The translations under genes were made by a program, and so were the position numbers. The notes beneath the pieces were generated by a model. The model was not told the DNA's origin, made no database searches, and worked only from the letters and a program-made list of their open reading frames with translations. This document shows, piece by piece, positions 11,447 to 20,146 of a stretch of 44,101 nt of DNA. Numbering within the stretch: the first letter of the stretch is position 1; each line of letters opens with the position of its first letter. Origin of the DNA: Dehalococcoidia bacterium UBA1332 (GTDB lineage: Bacteria > Chloroflexota > Dehalococcoidia > Lucifugimonadales > Lucifugimonadaceae); assembly GCA_002306745.1 (NCBI GenBank), contig DBSW01000018.1:1-44101 (forward strand), read 5' to 3'.

Positions 11447-11798
11447 GTGGAAAAGTCTTTAAGTAGATTTCTTTAAACTATTAACCATCATATTAATAAA
11501 GGGTGTCAATATGTGGAAAACCATCTAATTATGAGTATAAAACGACTGTTGGAAAGTGGTTGATATATGTTAATAATTTATTTGTAAATGAGAAAAAATT
11601 TCATCTTTTATTTAAACCATCATTTTAGGTTTTTTAGATAAATGGAAAAATATAAATCATTAAAAAAATAAATTTAAATATATGTTTAGTTTTTCACATA
11701 TTTCATTGAATTATTCACAAATGATTTTAGGTTCAATGCAAATTTTTAAATAGAAATTTTAGTAATAATTAAGTTTTCTTATTATTCGATTTTAATAT
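11446..11798. other. Candidate chromosomal replication origin (oriC)
   Basis: This 352-base gap between the dnaA stop and the obg start is extremely AT-rich; a hand count gives 12% GC for 11641-11700. Four 9-mers fit TTWTNCACA, the general DnaA-box pattern. TTTTCCACA lies on the minus strand at 11446-11454 and 11512-11520. TTTTTCACA (11690-11698) and TTATTCACA (11711-11719) lie on the plus strand. The two pairs flank the AT-richest stretch in opposite orientation, as expected for boxes around an unwinding element. Location next to dnaA supports the call. No experimental or skew data are available here. Confidence 0.6.
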
Positions 11799-13199
11799 TT
11801 AGCGAATAGAAAGATTAACTTTACGAGATCGAATAATTATGTCTCTGACAGCAGCTAGTTGTTGTCTGATATTACTATCTGTTTCCATAAGTTGTTCGAA
11901 TCTTTTTTGAGCATAAAGAACTGTTGAATGATCTTTGCCACCGACTGCTTCACCTACCAATGCTGAAGTAAGGTGCGCGTCCTCTCTAAGCATATACATC
12001 GCCATTCTTCGTGCTTCCGCGGTTGCTTTGTCACGGCGTTTACCAGTGATGCGATCTATTGTTACACCTGTGAAATTAGCTATTGATGTAAGTATTTCAT
12101 CAACCGATGCAATATCTTTGGGAGTTTCTGAAAGCAAACTTTTTAGAGCCTGTTCAACCATTTCCCCTGTAATGGGACTTCCGACCAATTGAGAGTAAGC
12201 AATTACTCTGTTTAAAGCTCCTTCGAGTTCACGAACATTTTGGTGTGCATGCTGAGCAATCTGATCAATAACATTTGGCTCAAGATTGGGAGCTTTACTT
12301 TGAAGAATAGCGTATCTAGATTCGTAATCAGGTGATTGAAGATCTACTTCTAATCCACCTGCTAAGCGTGACTGTATTCTTTCCTGGAGCAGACTTTTTC
12401 CTGCAGGTTCGTCTCCGGTAATAATTATTTGTTTACCTGACATGTGAAGTTCGTTAAAAGTGTGAAAAAAGCCTTCTTGAGTTTGTGGTTTAGAAGCGAT
12501 GAACTGTATGTCATCAACCATAAGAACGTCAGCACTTCGATATCGCGTGCGAAATTTATCAGCAGTACCTTCTCGGATTGCGCTGATGTACTCATTTGTA
12601 AATCGTTCACTACTTACATAAATTACTTTCATTCTACGATTTAGTAGAGAGTGCCCAATGGCGTGAAGTAGGTGGGTTTTTCCTAACCCGACTTCTGAAT
12701 AGATGTAAAGCGGGTTGTAAACGTTACCGGGGTCCTCTGATACTTTTGCAGCTGCAGCATGGGCTAATTTGTTTGATGGCCCTACAACGAATGTCTCAAA
12801 TTTGAAGCTTGGCTTAAGTGAATAAGTTTGTACGTGATCAATATTCTTCGGTTTTATTGTGTTCTTAGTTACAACTTTTTCAGATCCGTCATTAACACCA
12901 TAATTGCTTTGATTCTCACGTTCTGAACCAGCGATTATAAACTGGATTTTGAGCTTTTTTCCTGCAATATTAGAAACGGTTTTTAAGATAATGGCTGATA
13001 GTCTTTTTTCCAACATTTCAGCTGCGAATGGACTTGGTGTAGAAATTGTTAGGCTTTCATTGTCCACACTTATCGCGGAGGTTGGTTTTAACCACGTTTC
13101 GTAGTTTGGACGAGGTATTTCGAGTTCGAGTTGACCGAGAGCCGCTGTCCAAATTTTTTGTGCGTTATTTACTGCCAAACCCTCACCAATTTTGGGCAC
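11799..13199 (-). CDS. dnaA: Chromosomal replication initiator DnaA
   Basis: DnaA binds origin boxes and opens DNA for replication. Domain I is at the N-terminus (IWTAALGQLELEIPRPNYETWLKPTSA), followed by a linker to about 125. The AAA+ domain has Walker A VGLGKTHLL and Walker B MVDDIQFI. Domain IV ends with GGKDHSTVLYAQKRFEQL, the DNA-binding signature. The length of 466 is typical. The start is GTG at 13199, with CAGGGG about six bases upstream. A perfect palindrome at 13212-13228 sits directly before that site. fmt diverges on the other side of the leader, and the proposed oriC lies just downstream. Confidence 0.97.
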   Translation of the reverse strand: MPKIGEGLAVNNAQKIWTAALGQLELEIPRPNYETWLKPTSAISVDNESLTISTPSPFAAEMLEKRLSAIILKTVSNIAGKKLKIQFIIAGSERENQSNYGVNDGSEKVVTKNTIKPKNIDHVQTYSLKPSFKFETFVVGPSNKLAHAAAAKVSEDPGNVYNPLYIYSEVGLGKTHLLHAIGHSLLNRRMKVIYVSSERFTNEYISAIREGTADKFRTRYRSADVLMVDDIQFIASKPQTQEGFFHTFNELHMSGKQIIITGDEPAGKSLLQERIQSRLAGGLEVDLQSPDYESRYAILQSKAPNLEPNVIDQIAQHAHQNVRELEGALNRVIAYSQLVGSPITGEMVEQALKSLLSETPKDIASVDEILTSIANFTGVTIDRITGKRRDKATAEARRMAMYMLREDAHLTSALVGEAVGGKDHSTVLYAQKRFEQLMETDSNIRQQLAAVRDIIIRSRKVNLSIR

Positions 13200-13211
13200 A
13201 AAATACCCCTG

Positions 13212-13228
13212 AGTCAGCTATGCTGACT
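13212..13228. promoter_or_regulatory. Perfect palindrome in the dnaA leader
   Basis: AGTCAGC-TAT-GCTGACT has perfect 7-bp arms and lies a few bases upstream of the dnaA ribosome binding site. It could be an operator for a repressor of dnaA or, in the transcript, a hairpin next to the ribosome binding site. Neither can be decided from sequence. Confidence 0.45.
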
Positions 13229-13274
13229 TTAAAAATATCTACGAAATATGTGGACTACCATGACCGGCTTTTAC

Positions 13275-13356
13275 GACAACTGGACGTTGTCTGAGGTGGT
13301 GCAGGTCTACGGGCAACCGTACCATGCTTAGCGGTGGGGAACGCAACCCCTCTAAG
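13275..13356. ncRNA. Unidentified structured element in the dnaA-fmt gap
   Basis: The 324-base divergent gap holds three consecutive hairpins. GACAAC-TGGAC-GTTGTC spans 13275-13291. A GCAA-capped stem, TACGG/CCGTA, spans 13308-13321 and is extended by GG/CC and GCA/TGC to 13301-13327. GGGG-AACGCAA-CCCC (13336-13350) is enclosed by CTTAG/CTAAG (13327-13356). A GNRA-capped hairpin next to a CG-rich one suggests folded RNA rather than DNA-protein sites. Transcription could run either way, toward fmt or toward dnaA. The rest of the gap, 13357-13486, is AT-rich, with a near-DnaA box at 13364-13372. I could not match it to a known family. Confidence 0.4.
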
Positions 13357-13486
13357 GGTTTATTTTGGATAAATTTTGCATCAATTTCCCATCAATTTTG
13401 CAATAACTTACAGAGCTTAGTTTGCGCAGGCATTATTTTTAATATTTTTAAGGTGTCTTCTTGCTGTAACGCACGGCCAATTTCAG

Positions 13487-13504
13487 CGCGCCGAGGCAGG
13501 CGCG
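13487..13504 (+). other. GC-rich hairpin before fmt
   Basis: CGCGCC-GAGGCA-GGCGCG is a perfect 6-bp all-GC stem ending 19 bases upstream of the fmt ATG. There is no T tract after it, so it is not an obvious terminator. It would sit in the 5' untranslated region and could affect fmt translation. Confidence 0.35.
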
Positions 13505-13523
13505 GTAGTTATAAAGTAGTTGC

Positions 13524-14456
13524 ATGAGAATTGTTTTTTTCGGTTCGTCTAAAGAAGCGGCTGATGCCCTTGATGGGTTGATCATTGTTGGTCATTCTGT
13601 TGTCGCGGCATATACACAACCTGATCGGAAAGCTGGCCGGGGGCTTAATCGACGGTCAACTCCAGTTAAACAGCTAGCGGAAATAACCGGCATTCCAGTT
13701 TTTACACCTAAATCTCTTAAGGAAGAAAAAAACCGTTTGACGGAATTTGGTGCAGATGTTTTTGTGGTGATGGCTTATGGACGTATCCTTCCTTTAGAGG
13801 TACTTCAAATCCCTCCTATAGGTGTTGTTAATGTTCATCCTTCACTGCTACCCAACTATCGCGGGCCAAGTCCTGTTGTTGCCTCTATCCTCGATGGTCT
13901 TACTGAAACTGGTGTATCGATAATGCTTCTTGATACGGGTATGGACACTGGACCCATCCTTGCTCAGTCGAAACCGATCCAACTAACAGGAAAAGAAAAA
14001 ACAGCAGAATTACAGTCATCACTTTTTAAGATAGGTTCAGAAATGCTTCCGCAGGTATTAGAGGGTTTGGCTGATGGATCTATATTTCCGCAAGCACAAG
14101 ATGAATCATTAGCAACCGTTACAGGCTTGTTGAAACGGTCGGATGGTGCGATTGATTGGTCTGATTCAGCTGTGAAAATCGAACGTATGATACGTGCTTA
14201 TGATCCTTGGCCGGGCACATTTACTAATTGGAACGGGAATACACTCAAAATTATTGCGGCAGCAATATTTGATACGAACTCTCTTTTTCCAGGAGAGGTA
14301 TTAGTTGAAGGCGGGTTGATGATTGTGGGTTGTGGTTCGGGATCTATTCAGATCAATAGCGTTCAACTTGAAGGACGTCAGAAAGTTTCAGCGACCGATT
14401 TTATTAACGGTGCATCTGGACTTAATGGTTCAATTTTAAGAGCGATTAAAATTTAA
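13524..14456 (+). CDS. fmt: Methionyl-tRNA formyltransferase
   Basis: Fmt formylates initiator Met-tRNA using 10-formyltetrahydrofolate. The N-terminal catalytic domain begins MRIVFFGSS and includes VMAYGRILP, the active-site asparagine/histidine in VVNVHPSLLPNYRG, and the aspartate in MDTGPILAQ. The C-terminal tRNA-binding domain starts near residue 205 (GAIDWSDSAVKIERMIRAYDPWPGT). Length 310 is normal. Its stop codon overlaps the stop codon of the convergent NIPSNAP gene by three bases, leaving no room for a terminator. The usual partner def is not in view. Confidence 0.94.
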   Translation: MRIVFFGSSKEAADALDGLIIVGHSVVAAYTQPDRKAGRGLNRRSTPVKQLAEITGIPVFTPKSLKEEKNRLTEFGADVFVVMAYGRILPLEVLQIPPIGVVNVHPSLLPNYRGPSPVVASILDGLTETGVSIMLLDTGMDTGPILAQSKPIQLTGKEKTAELQSSLFKIGSEMLPQVLEGLADGSIFPQAQDESLATVTGLLKRSDGAIDWSDSAVKIERMIRAYDPWPGTFTNWNGNTLKIIAAAIFDTNSLFPGEVLVEGGLMIVGCGSGSIQINSVQLEGRQKVSATDFINGASGLNGSILRAIKI

Positions 14457-14746
14457 GAGGTTTCGATCTGAACAATCTCTCTATGAGCTATGTGACCACG
14501 GATTCTATCTACGTTGGCGATCCAGTTGTCACTACTGTAGAACGCATCTTCTGCAGTTTTAATATTCTCAACGTTATTTCCGTAGGATCTGATCCAAATG
14601 AACTGGGTTTTTTCTTCATTTACCCATGTGCTCTCAACTGTGATTCCAGCTTCTTCCATCCAAGGCACTAGCGTTTTAAATGTTTCAAGCCAGCTATCCA
14701 TCATGCCTTTATTGATGGTGTAGGTGCGCAGGTGTGCAATCGTCAT
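14453..14746 (-). CDS. NIPSNAP-domain protein
   Basis: The 97 residues form one NIPSNAP / dimeric alpha-beta barrel unit: IAHLRTYTINKGMMDSWLETF, then a central GITVESTWVNEEKTQFIWIRSY, then a helix with EDAFYSSDNWIANVDRI. Such small proteins are common in Chloroflexota and Actinobacteria; the biochemical role is undefined. It starts at ATG 14746 with a weak ribosome binding site and overlaps the fmt 3' end. It is transcribed in the same direction as ffh, whose start lies farther upstream, so it could be cotranscribed with ffh, although the 131-base gap contains a palindrome, ACTAGATCTAGT, at 14833-14844. Confidence 0.75.
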   Translation of the reverse strand: MTIAHLRTYTINKGMMDSWLETFKTLVPWMEEAGITVESTWVNEEKTQFIWIRSYGNNVENIKTAEDAFYSSDNWIANVDRIRGHIAHREIVQIETS

Positions 14747-14877
14747 TTTTTAGAGAATCTCCAGAGTATTGGTTAGTTATCGTTTATTTTTATTTGATGT
14801 TAGCTGGTTTTTGATTCGAATTATGTGAAATTACTAGATCTAGTTTATCTCTGGATATGAGATCAGATTCAATATGT

Positions 14878-16212
14878 TTATTTGAACATTCCCATTAAGG
14901 CGCGCTTACCACCGGGACCGGCAAGCTTTTTCATCATTTTTTGCATTTGTTTAAATTGGTTTAAAAGTTGATTGACTTGAGCAGGAGAAGTACCTGAACC
15001 TGTTGCAATTCTTTTTCTGCGAGATCCGTCAATTATTGAAGGATCCTGTCGTTCTTGCATGGTCATTGAGTGGATGATTGCTTCTACTCTTGCGATCTGA
15101 TTTTCATCGATGTCATTAGGATTGAATTTGCCTCGCAGTGCGCCCATTCCAGGGATCATGCCTAAAATATCGGTCATAGAGCCCATTTTCTTAATTGTTT
15201 GAAATTGCTGGAGCATATCGTTTAGATCGAACTGGTTCTTTTTAATCTTTTGTTCAAGCGCAAGTGTTTCTTCTGTATCAAACTGGGCTTCGGCTTTTTC
15301 AATCAGTGATTCAACATCCCCCATGCCTAAGATTCGGGATGCAATGCGGTCAGGGTGGTAAACTTCAAACTGATCTGGGCGCTCACCAACACCAATAAAC
15401 TTGATTGGTACGCCTGTAGTTGAGCGCATAGACAAAGCCGCGCCACCCCTTGCATCCCCGTCCATCTTTGTAAGGACCATTCCGGAAATTCCTATCCGGT
15501 TATTGAATTCAGATCCAGATCTTACGGCGTCCTGACCGGTCATTGCGTCTAAGACCAAGAGTGTTTCTACTGGCGAGGTTGCATTTCGGATGTTTTCCAA
15601 CTCGTTCATCAGTTCATCGTTTATTGCTAGACGACCTGCTGTGTCCAATATCAGGTAATGGATACCTTGATTTGCTGCTTGTTTATAAGCTGCTTTAGCG
15701 ACTGTTACCGGATTGGAGTTTGACGGATCCTCTGAATAAACGTCTAGATTGAGCTGTTTACCTAGTTGTTTTATTTGGTCGATAGCTGCAGGTCTTTGTA
15801 AATCACATGCGGCTATCATCACCGAGTGCTTTTTCTTTCTGAGATGAAGAGAGAGTTTCGCAGCTAGAGTGGTTTTACCAGCTCCTTGCAAACCAACGAG
15901 CATGATTACACTTGGTGGGCGTTCTGCCCGTTTTATTTCTACGACTTCTCCGCCGAGAATATTTGCTAGTTCATCACGAACGATTCGGATTACTGATTGA
16001 CCAGGCGTCAGCGATGAGTAAATTTTTTCTCCATTTGCACGTTCTTTGATTTTTTTTACAAATTCTCGTGCAACTTTAAAATCGACGTCCGCTTCGAGTA
16101 ATGCAAGTCGAACTTCTCGCAACGCGTTATCTATATCTTTTTCTGAAAGTTTGCCGCTGTTTGTTAGCTGGCCAAATACTCCATTAAGTTTATTTGTAAG
16201 TGATTCAAACAT
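14878..16212 (-). CDS. ffh: Signal recognition particle protein Ffh
   Basis: Ffh binds signal peptides of nascent membrane proteins and, with SRP RNA and FtsY, docks ribosomes to the membrane. The N domain is followed by the G domain with GLQGAGKTTLAAKL, DTAGRL and TKMDGDARGGAALS. The methionine-rich M domain (from about 300) carries the RNA-binding SRRKRIATGSGT segment and ends MQKMMKKLAGPGGKRALMGMFK in shape. At 444 residues it is full length. It is not preceded by ylxM or followed by rpsP as in many bacteria. The SRP RNA gene itself was not found in this window. Confidence 0.96.
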   Translation of the reverse strand: MFESLTNKLNGVFGQLTNSGKLSEKDIDNALREVRLALLEADVDFKVAREFVKKIKERANGEKIYSSLTPGQSVIRIVRDELANILGGEVVEIKRAERPPSVIMLVGLQGAGKTTLAAKLSLHLRKKKHSVMIAACDLQRPAAIDQIKQLGKQLNLDVYSEDPSNSNPVTVAKAAYKQAANQGIHYLILDTAGRLAINDELMNELENIRNATSPVETLLVLDAMTGQDAVRSGSEFNNRIGISGMVLTKMDGDARGGAALSMRSTTGVPIKFIGVGERPDQFEVYHPDRIASRILGMGDVESLIEKAEAQFDTEETLALEQKIKKNQFDLNDMLQQFQTIKKMGSMTDILGMIPGMGALRGKFNPNDIDENQIARVEAIIHSMTMQERQDPSIIDGSRRKRIATGSGTSPAQVNQLLNQFKQMQKMMKKLAGPGGKRALMGMFK

Positions 16213-16313
16213 ATGTCGAGTTTACATGTGAATCTGCTATAACTTGGCTTATGTGTTGGTCTGTTTTAGTTGTTTATTACCTTAAAATGTGAGTAATTAT
16301 TTGAGTTAAATTA

Positions 16314-16350
16314 TTGTCATTATCACGAGATATTGTGCTGATAGTGACAA
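16314..16350 (-). terminator. Hairpin downstream of scoB
   Basis: TTGTCATTATCA (16314-16325) pairs with TGATAGTGACAA (16339-16350) over 12 bp with one G-U pair and a 13-base loop. It starts six bases after the scoB stop. On the minus strand it is followed by an AT-rich stretch rather than a clean T run, so termination is likely but not certain. Confidence 0.5.
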
Positions 16351-16355
16351 AAAGT

Positions 16356-17054
16356 TTATGTGATTACTCTCAGTGTGCTTTGAACAACTAGTGTGGCGTC
16401 GGTTCGTGCCTGTATATCTTCAAATGACCAACCAGGTGCAGCTTCCCGCAGAATTAACTGACCATGCTTTTTATCTACGTCTATAACAGCGATGTCTGTA
16501 ATGATTTGGCTAACGCAATTCTTGGCGGTGAGTGGAAAAGTACATTCGTTTACGACTTTAGGGATTCCACTTTTCGTAGTGTGTTCCATAGCGATAACTA
16601 CTCGTTTAGCGCTGGCAGCTAAATCCATGGCACCGCCAATGCTGCCTATTCCACGTTTTGGAATCATCCAGTTTGCAAGATCTCCTTTTTTTGAAACTTG
16701 TAAACCGCCCAGAACCGTTACATCAATATGTCCGCCACGGATCAAATTGAATGATTCGACAGAATCGAAAAATGCCATTCCCTTTATGCGTTTTGGAAAT
16801 TTTCCTCCAGCATCCATTAGGTTAGGATCGCCTTCGTTAGGTTTTGCTAGTTCACCGAAGCCGAGTATTCCGTTTTCCGCGTGATATCTAAGCTCTACAC
16901 CCGCAGGTAAATAATCTGCACACATCGCTGGAATGCCAATACCAAGATTTACTGTAGATCCGTCTATCAGATCACGTGCTGCTCGTTTTGCTATGCTGAT
17001 CCTGTCGAGTCTTGGTGCAGGGTCATTATCTAAATGTTTTTCATGCGAATTCAA
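16356..17054 (-). CDS. scoB: 3-oxoacid CoA-transferase subunit B
   Basis: Subunit B carries the catalytic glutamate of the transferase that moves CoA between succinate (or acetate) and a 3-oxoacid such as acetoacetate. The glutamate lies in HAENGILGFG, after NLGIGIPAMCADYLPAG, and GIGSIGGAMDLAASAKRVVIAMEHTTKSG is the family's C-terminal half. The start is TTG at 17054 inside the scoA stop (TTGA), a four-base overlap that argues strongly for coupled translation; no in-frame ATG is near. Length 232 is close to the usual 215-220. It probably degrades ketone bodies or short-chain oxoacids; the exact acyl substrate is unknown. Confidence 0.9.
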   Translation of the reverse strand: MNSHEKHLDNDPAPRLDRISIAKRAARDLIDGSTVNLGIGIPAMCADYLPAGVELRYHAENGILGFGELAKPNEGDPNLMDAGGKFPKRIKGMAFFDSVESFNLIRGGHIDVTVLGGLQVSKKGDLANWMIPKRGIGSIGGAMDLAASAKRVVIAMEHTTKSGIPKVVNECTFPLTAKNCVSQIITDIAVIDVDKKHGQLILREAAPGWSFEDIQARTDATLVVQSTLRVIT

Positions 17055-17782
17055 GGTAGTGGATCTCCTGGTATACGCTCGACTATTCGGTCGACGTATG
17101 TACTGAGTGTTCCCACTCGTTCAGGGTCTATACCTCCGGGTTCTACGATTTGGTCGACCTCGGCGATAGTAATTTGAGCAGCAGTGGCCATAGCTGGGTT
17201 AAATGCACGGGAAGTACCTATGTACTGTAAATTACCCCTAGTGTCTGCTTTTTCTGCTCTTATTAGTGCATAGTCGGCAGACAGAGCGGTCTCCATAATG
17301 TATTCCTGACCGTTGAAGATCCGGTGTTCTTTTCCTAAGGCAACTGGAGTTCCAACGCCTGTAGGTGTGTAAAAGGCAGGAATGCCCGCTCCTGCAGAAC
17401 GAATTCTTTCAATTAAAGTTCCTTGCGGGACGATTTCGACGTCTGCCTTACCTTCTTGCCACGCTCTTTCAATGTCGCTCAATGGGTTAGTAGTGCCAGG
17501 GACAGGGAATGAGCATATGATTTTTGTTGCTTGTCCACTTTCGAAAAAGATTCCTTGATCGATTGGTTCCAAATGTTCCGGCCAGCCATAGCCTGTCGTT
17601 TTTGAAATGCCTGCAACATTGCCAATGATAGTCAGGTTATTTACCCCAAGATCTCGTAAAGCAAGCATAAGTCGAGTCGGTTGTCCTCCAGCACCACCGA
17701 ATCCACCCACCATTAATGTTGATCCTGACGGTATATCAGCGACAGCTTCTTCGAATGAATTTATGATTTTATTTGTTGGCAC
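17051..17782 (-). CDS. scoA: 3-oxoacid CoA-transferase subunit A
   Basis: This is the CoA-binding partner subunit of the transferase. The family pattern is clear: DIPSGSTLMVGGFGGAGGQPTRLMLALRD with the glycine loop, NLTIIGNVAG, then GIPAFYTPTGVGTPVA and the DYALIRAEKADTRGNLQY segment. At 243 residues it matches ScoA/PcaI-type subunits. The start is GTG at 17782 with no obvious ribosome binding site. scoB follows with a TTGA overlap. The gene diverges from the glycerophosphodiesterase gene across 102 bases, which must contain both promoters. Confidence 0.9.
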   Translation of the reverse strand: MPTNKIINSFEEAVADIPSGSTLMVGGFGGAGGQPTRLMLALRDLGVNNLTIIGNVAGISKTTGYGWPEHLEPIDQGIFFESGQATKIICSFPVPGTTNPLSDIERAWQEGKADVEIVPQGTLIERIRSAGAGIPAFYTPTGVGTPVALGKEHRIFNGQEYIMETALSADYALIRAEKADTRGNLQYIGTSRAFNPAMATAAQITIAEVDQIVEPGGIDPERVGTLSTYVDRIVERIPGDPLP

Positions 17783-17884
17783 GACAAGCTAGATTGTACG
17801 GTGTTTTCCGTTGACGTGGCTTACACTTTGATCAAAATCTTTTTTGACACCCATTTCGTTAAAAAATTAATAATCACTGCCAAT

Positions 17885-18685
17885 ATGACTAATAATGCCA
17901 AAAGAAAAAACTTTACTTTGATAGCGCATCGAGGTGCGTCTTATGATGCACCAGAGAACACTTTCGAAGCATTTGATCTTGCTTTAAAGCTTGGATTTAA
18001 CAACATTGAAACTGATATTCAATTGACTAATGATGGCAGAGTAGTTGTTATTCATGATTCTGAGTTAGATAGAACTACGGATGGAACAGGATTAGTCGCT
18101 GAGACTGATATTGCCAAAATCAAGTCGTTGAATGCAGGTCTATGGTTTGAAGGGCCAGTTGATGGTGCAGGTAAAAAAGGCCCAATGGCTTATCCTGAAA
18201 CGTTTGTACCGACACTTGATGATGTTTTGGAAAGATATGCAGGTAAAGCACATCTTCATCTTGAGCTGAAAAGTACGGAGCCAGAACTTGTAGAACTTGC
18301 TTTAGTATCTTTAAGACATTGGGGCTGGCTTGAAGAATTGACTCGCGGTTATGATTCACCTGGATTAACCGTTACATCTTTTCATCGTGACCAATTGGAG
18401 CGATCTATAAAACTCGCTCCCGAAATTCCACATGGTTGGCTGGTTCAGAGTCTGGATAAAAAGGTTCTAGAGGTTGCTTTAGGTCTTGGATTATCAAGTA
18501 TTTATCCGAATGCAGAAGGTATTACATCGAAGCAAGTTTTATCCGCTCATAAAGCAGGTCTTTCTGTTAGAACTTGGGGAGTGGGTGAATCACGAGCTAA
18601 CTTGCGCAGATCCTATCGTTCTGGCGCTACCGGTACCACTATTGATTGGCCAGCCATCGCTCAAAAATTAATTTTATCGATGTAG
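17885..18685 (+). CDS. Glycerophosphodiester phosphodiesterase
   Basis: The enzyme hydrolyses glycerophosphodiesters from lipid turnover to glycerol 3-phosphate and an alcohol. The active-site set is visible: AHRGASYDAPENT, ETDIQLTNDGRVVVIHDSELDRTTDGTG with metal-binding E and D and the catalytic H, and HLHLELKS later. I choose the ATG at 17885 (266 residues) because the barrel begins soon after it. The frame is open from 17801, but the extra 28 residues do not fit the family. No signal peptide is seen, so it probably acts in the cytoplasm. No ribosome binding site is evident; the message may be leaderless. Confidence 0.9.
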   Translation: MTNNAKRKNFTLIAHRGASYDAPENTFEAFDLALKLGFNNIETDIQLTNDGRVVVIHDSELDRTTDGTGLVAETDIAKIKSLNAGLWFEGPVDGAGKKGPMAYPETFVPTLDDVLERYAGKAHLHLELKSTEPELVELALVSLRHWGWLEELTRGYDSPGLTVTSFHRDQLERSIKLAPEIPHGWLVQSLDKKVLEVALGLGLSSIYPNAEGITSKQVLSAHKAGLSVRTWGVGESRANLRRSYRSGATGTTIDWPAIAQKLILSM

Positions 18686-18845
18686 AGAGTTGTATGAATT
18701 GGCTTTTCTTAATATTTCGGATTAGAGTTTCTAACTTGGCAATATGATTATGAATGGATTTGAACCTGAACATTCGCCTACATTAAAGTCTGTTTGTAGA
18801 GGTGTGCAGCATTAATTATTTTGTTCTCATAAAAAGCGAGTTCCT

Positions 18846-20048
18846 ATGCAAATAGAAAAAATACGACTGCGACATGTGTTTGGCACAATCGAAACAGACG
18901 GTTTGTTTTGGGAAGAGCGTCTTGTTCAACCGCTTGACGTTTATGAAGAGTTTCGTGATGTGACGAAAAGAGTGGAATGGAGTTCTCAAAGATCTTCTAA
19001 TGAACTTAGCCATGATGCTTATTTTGTACAGATCGAAACAGACGAAGGCGCGATCGGTATTGGCGGGCCAATGGATAGGGCCGTTGCATTCATCATTGAT
19101 AACGAGTTGTCTCGATACCTGATTGGTCGTGATCCGTTGGCGATCGAGTTCTTGTGGGACATCATGCACCGCGGTTCGGTTCACGGTAGACAGGGCAACA
19201 CGATGATCGCAATAAGTGCGATCGACAACGCTCTGTGGGATCTCAAGGGGCGCTATTTCAATACTACTGTTTACTCAATCATTGGCGGTCCGACTCGCCA
19301 GGGAGTACCTGCTTACGCATCGATGCTTGGCTATAACGTGCTCGACATGGGACTTGTTAGTGAGCGGGCAAAGCAGAAGCAAGAAGAAGGGTTCACCGCT
19401 CAAAAATGGTTTTTCCGCCACGGTCCAATGTCGGGAGCTGAAGGATTTAAGAAGAATGTCGAGATGGTCAAGACACTTCGAAAAACCCTCGGCGATGACG
19501 ATGACATCATGCTTGACTGCTGGCAGTCGATGGACGTGAACTACGTGATCCGACTCGCTGAGCACATTGAGGATTACCACCCCCGGTGGCTCGAAGAAGT
19601 AGCGTTGCCTGACAGAGTTGACTCATATCGAAAGATTCGCGAAGCAACCAACATTCCGATTTCCGGCGCTGAGCATCACTATACGCGGTGGGGTATGAAG
19701 CAGTTTATCGACGCCGAAGCGTTGGATATTTTGCAGCCCGACATTTACTGGGCAGGCGGTCTATCGGAGACGCTCAAGATTGCTGCTGTTGCGACAACGG
19801 CTGATTTGATCACGATCCCACACGGACACTCGACTAATGCTGGAATTCACTTTTCAGTGGCCCAGTCGCCAATTCATACTCCGTACCAGGAGTTTCTGAT
19901 CAAGTGGAATATCGTGCACCAACACTTCCTGAAAGACCCGGTTACTCCTGAAAACGGCATGATCAAGGCACCGAACGGCATCGGAATGATGATGGATCTC
20001 GATCCCGACAAGATCGAACGTGAAGAAGAACCAAATTTCGGGTATTAG
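18846..20048 (+). CDS. Enolase-superfamily acid-sugar dehydratase, L-rhamnonate dehydratase-like
   Basis: The 400-residue protein is a mandelate racemase / enolase-superfamily member. Metal ligands are likely D224 (MLDCWQS), E250 (WLEEVALPD) and E276 (SGAEHH). An aspartate at D299 (LQPDIYWAGG) and a histidine at H326 (IPHGHS) would form the acid/base dyad. These positions, the QKWFFRHGP segment after the second strand and the length fit the L-rhamnonate dehydratase group; this sub-family call is inference, and other deoxy-sugar acids are possible. It would dehydrate the aldonate to a 2-keto-3-deoxy acid. The first roughly 60 codons have local base composition, while the rest is GC-richer, so the gene spans a composition break. 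Confidence 0.85.
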   Translation: MQIEKIRLRHVFGTIETDGLFWEERLVQPLDVYEEFRDVTKRVEWSSQRSSNELSHDAYFVQIETDEGAIGIGGPMDRAVAFIIDNELSRYLIGRDPLAIEFLWDIMHRGSVHGRQGNTMIAISAIDNALWDLKGRYFNTTVYSIIGGPTRQGVPAYASMLGYNVLDMGLVSERAKQKQEEGFTAQKWFFRHGPMSGAEGFKKNVEMVKTLRKTLGDDDDIMLDCWQSMDVNYVIRLAEHIEDYHPRWLEEVALPDRVDSYRKIREATNIPISGAEHHYTRWGMKQFIDAEALDILQPDIYWAGGLSETLKIAAVATTADLITIPHGHSTNAGIHFSVAQSPIHTPYQEFLIKWNIVHQHFLKDPVTPENGMIKAPNGIGMMMDLDPDKIEREEEPNFGY

Positions 20049-20146
20049 CTAGTTCGTTCGGTTTCTTGACGAGTCGAACATCTATTATGCGCAAATTGCA
20101 AAATGTGTTTTTTTCGAACGAGAGATTCCCTTCAATTTTTCGTGCG

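Noticed and set aside
13275..13356. SRP RNA, c-di-GMP riboswitch or T-box identity for the folded element
   Set aside because: The GGAAG...AGCAG apical motif of SRP RNA is absent. GGGCAACC...GGGAACGCAACC only loosely recalls the c-di-GMP-I core and lacks the second stem. No T-box GGTGGxACCGCG sequence follows.
13046..13527. Plus-strand open frames over the dnaA start and the dnaA-fmt gap
   Set aside because: They overlap dnaA in antisense or run through hairpins, and the encoded peptides lack domain character or ribosome binding sites.
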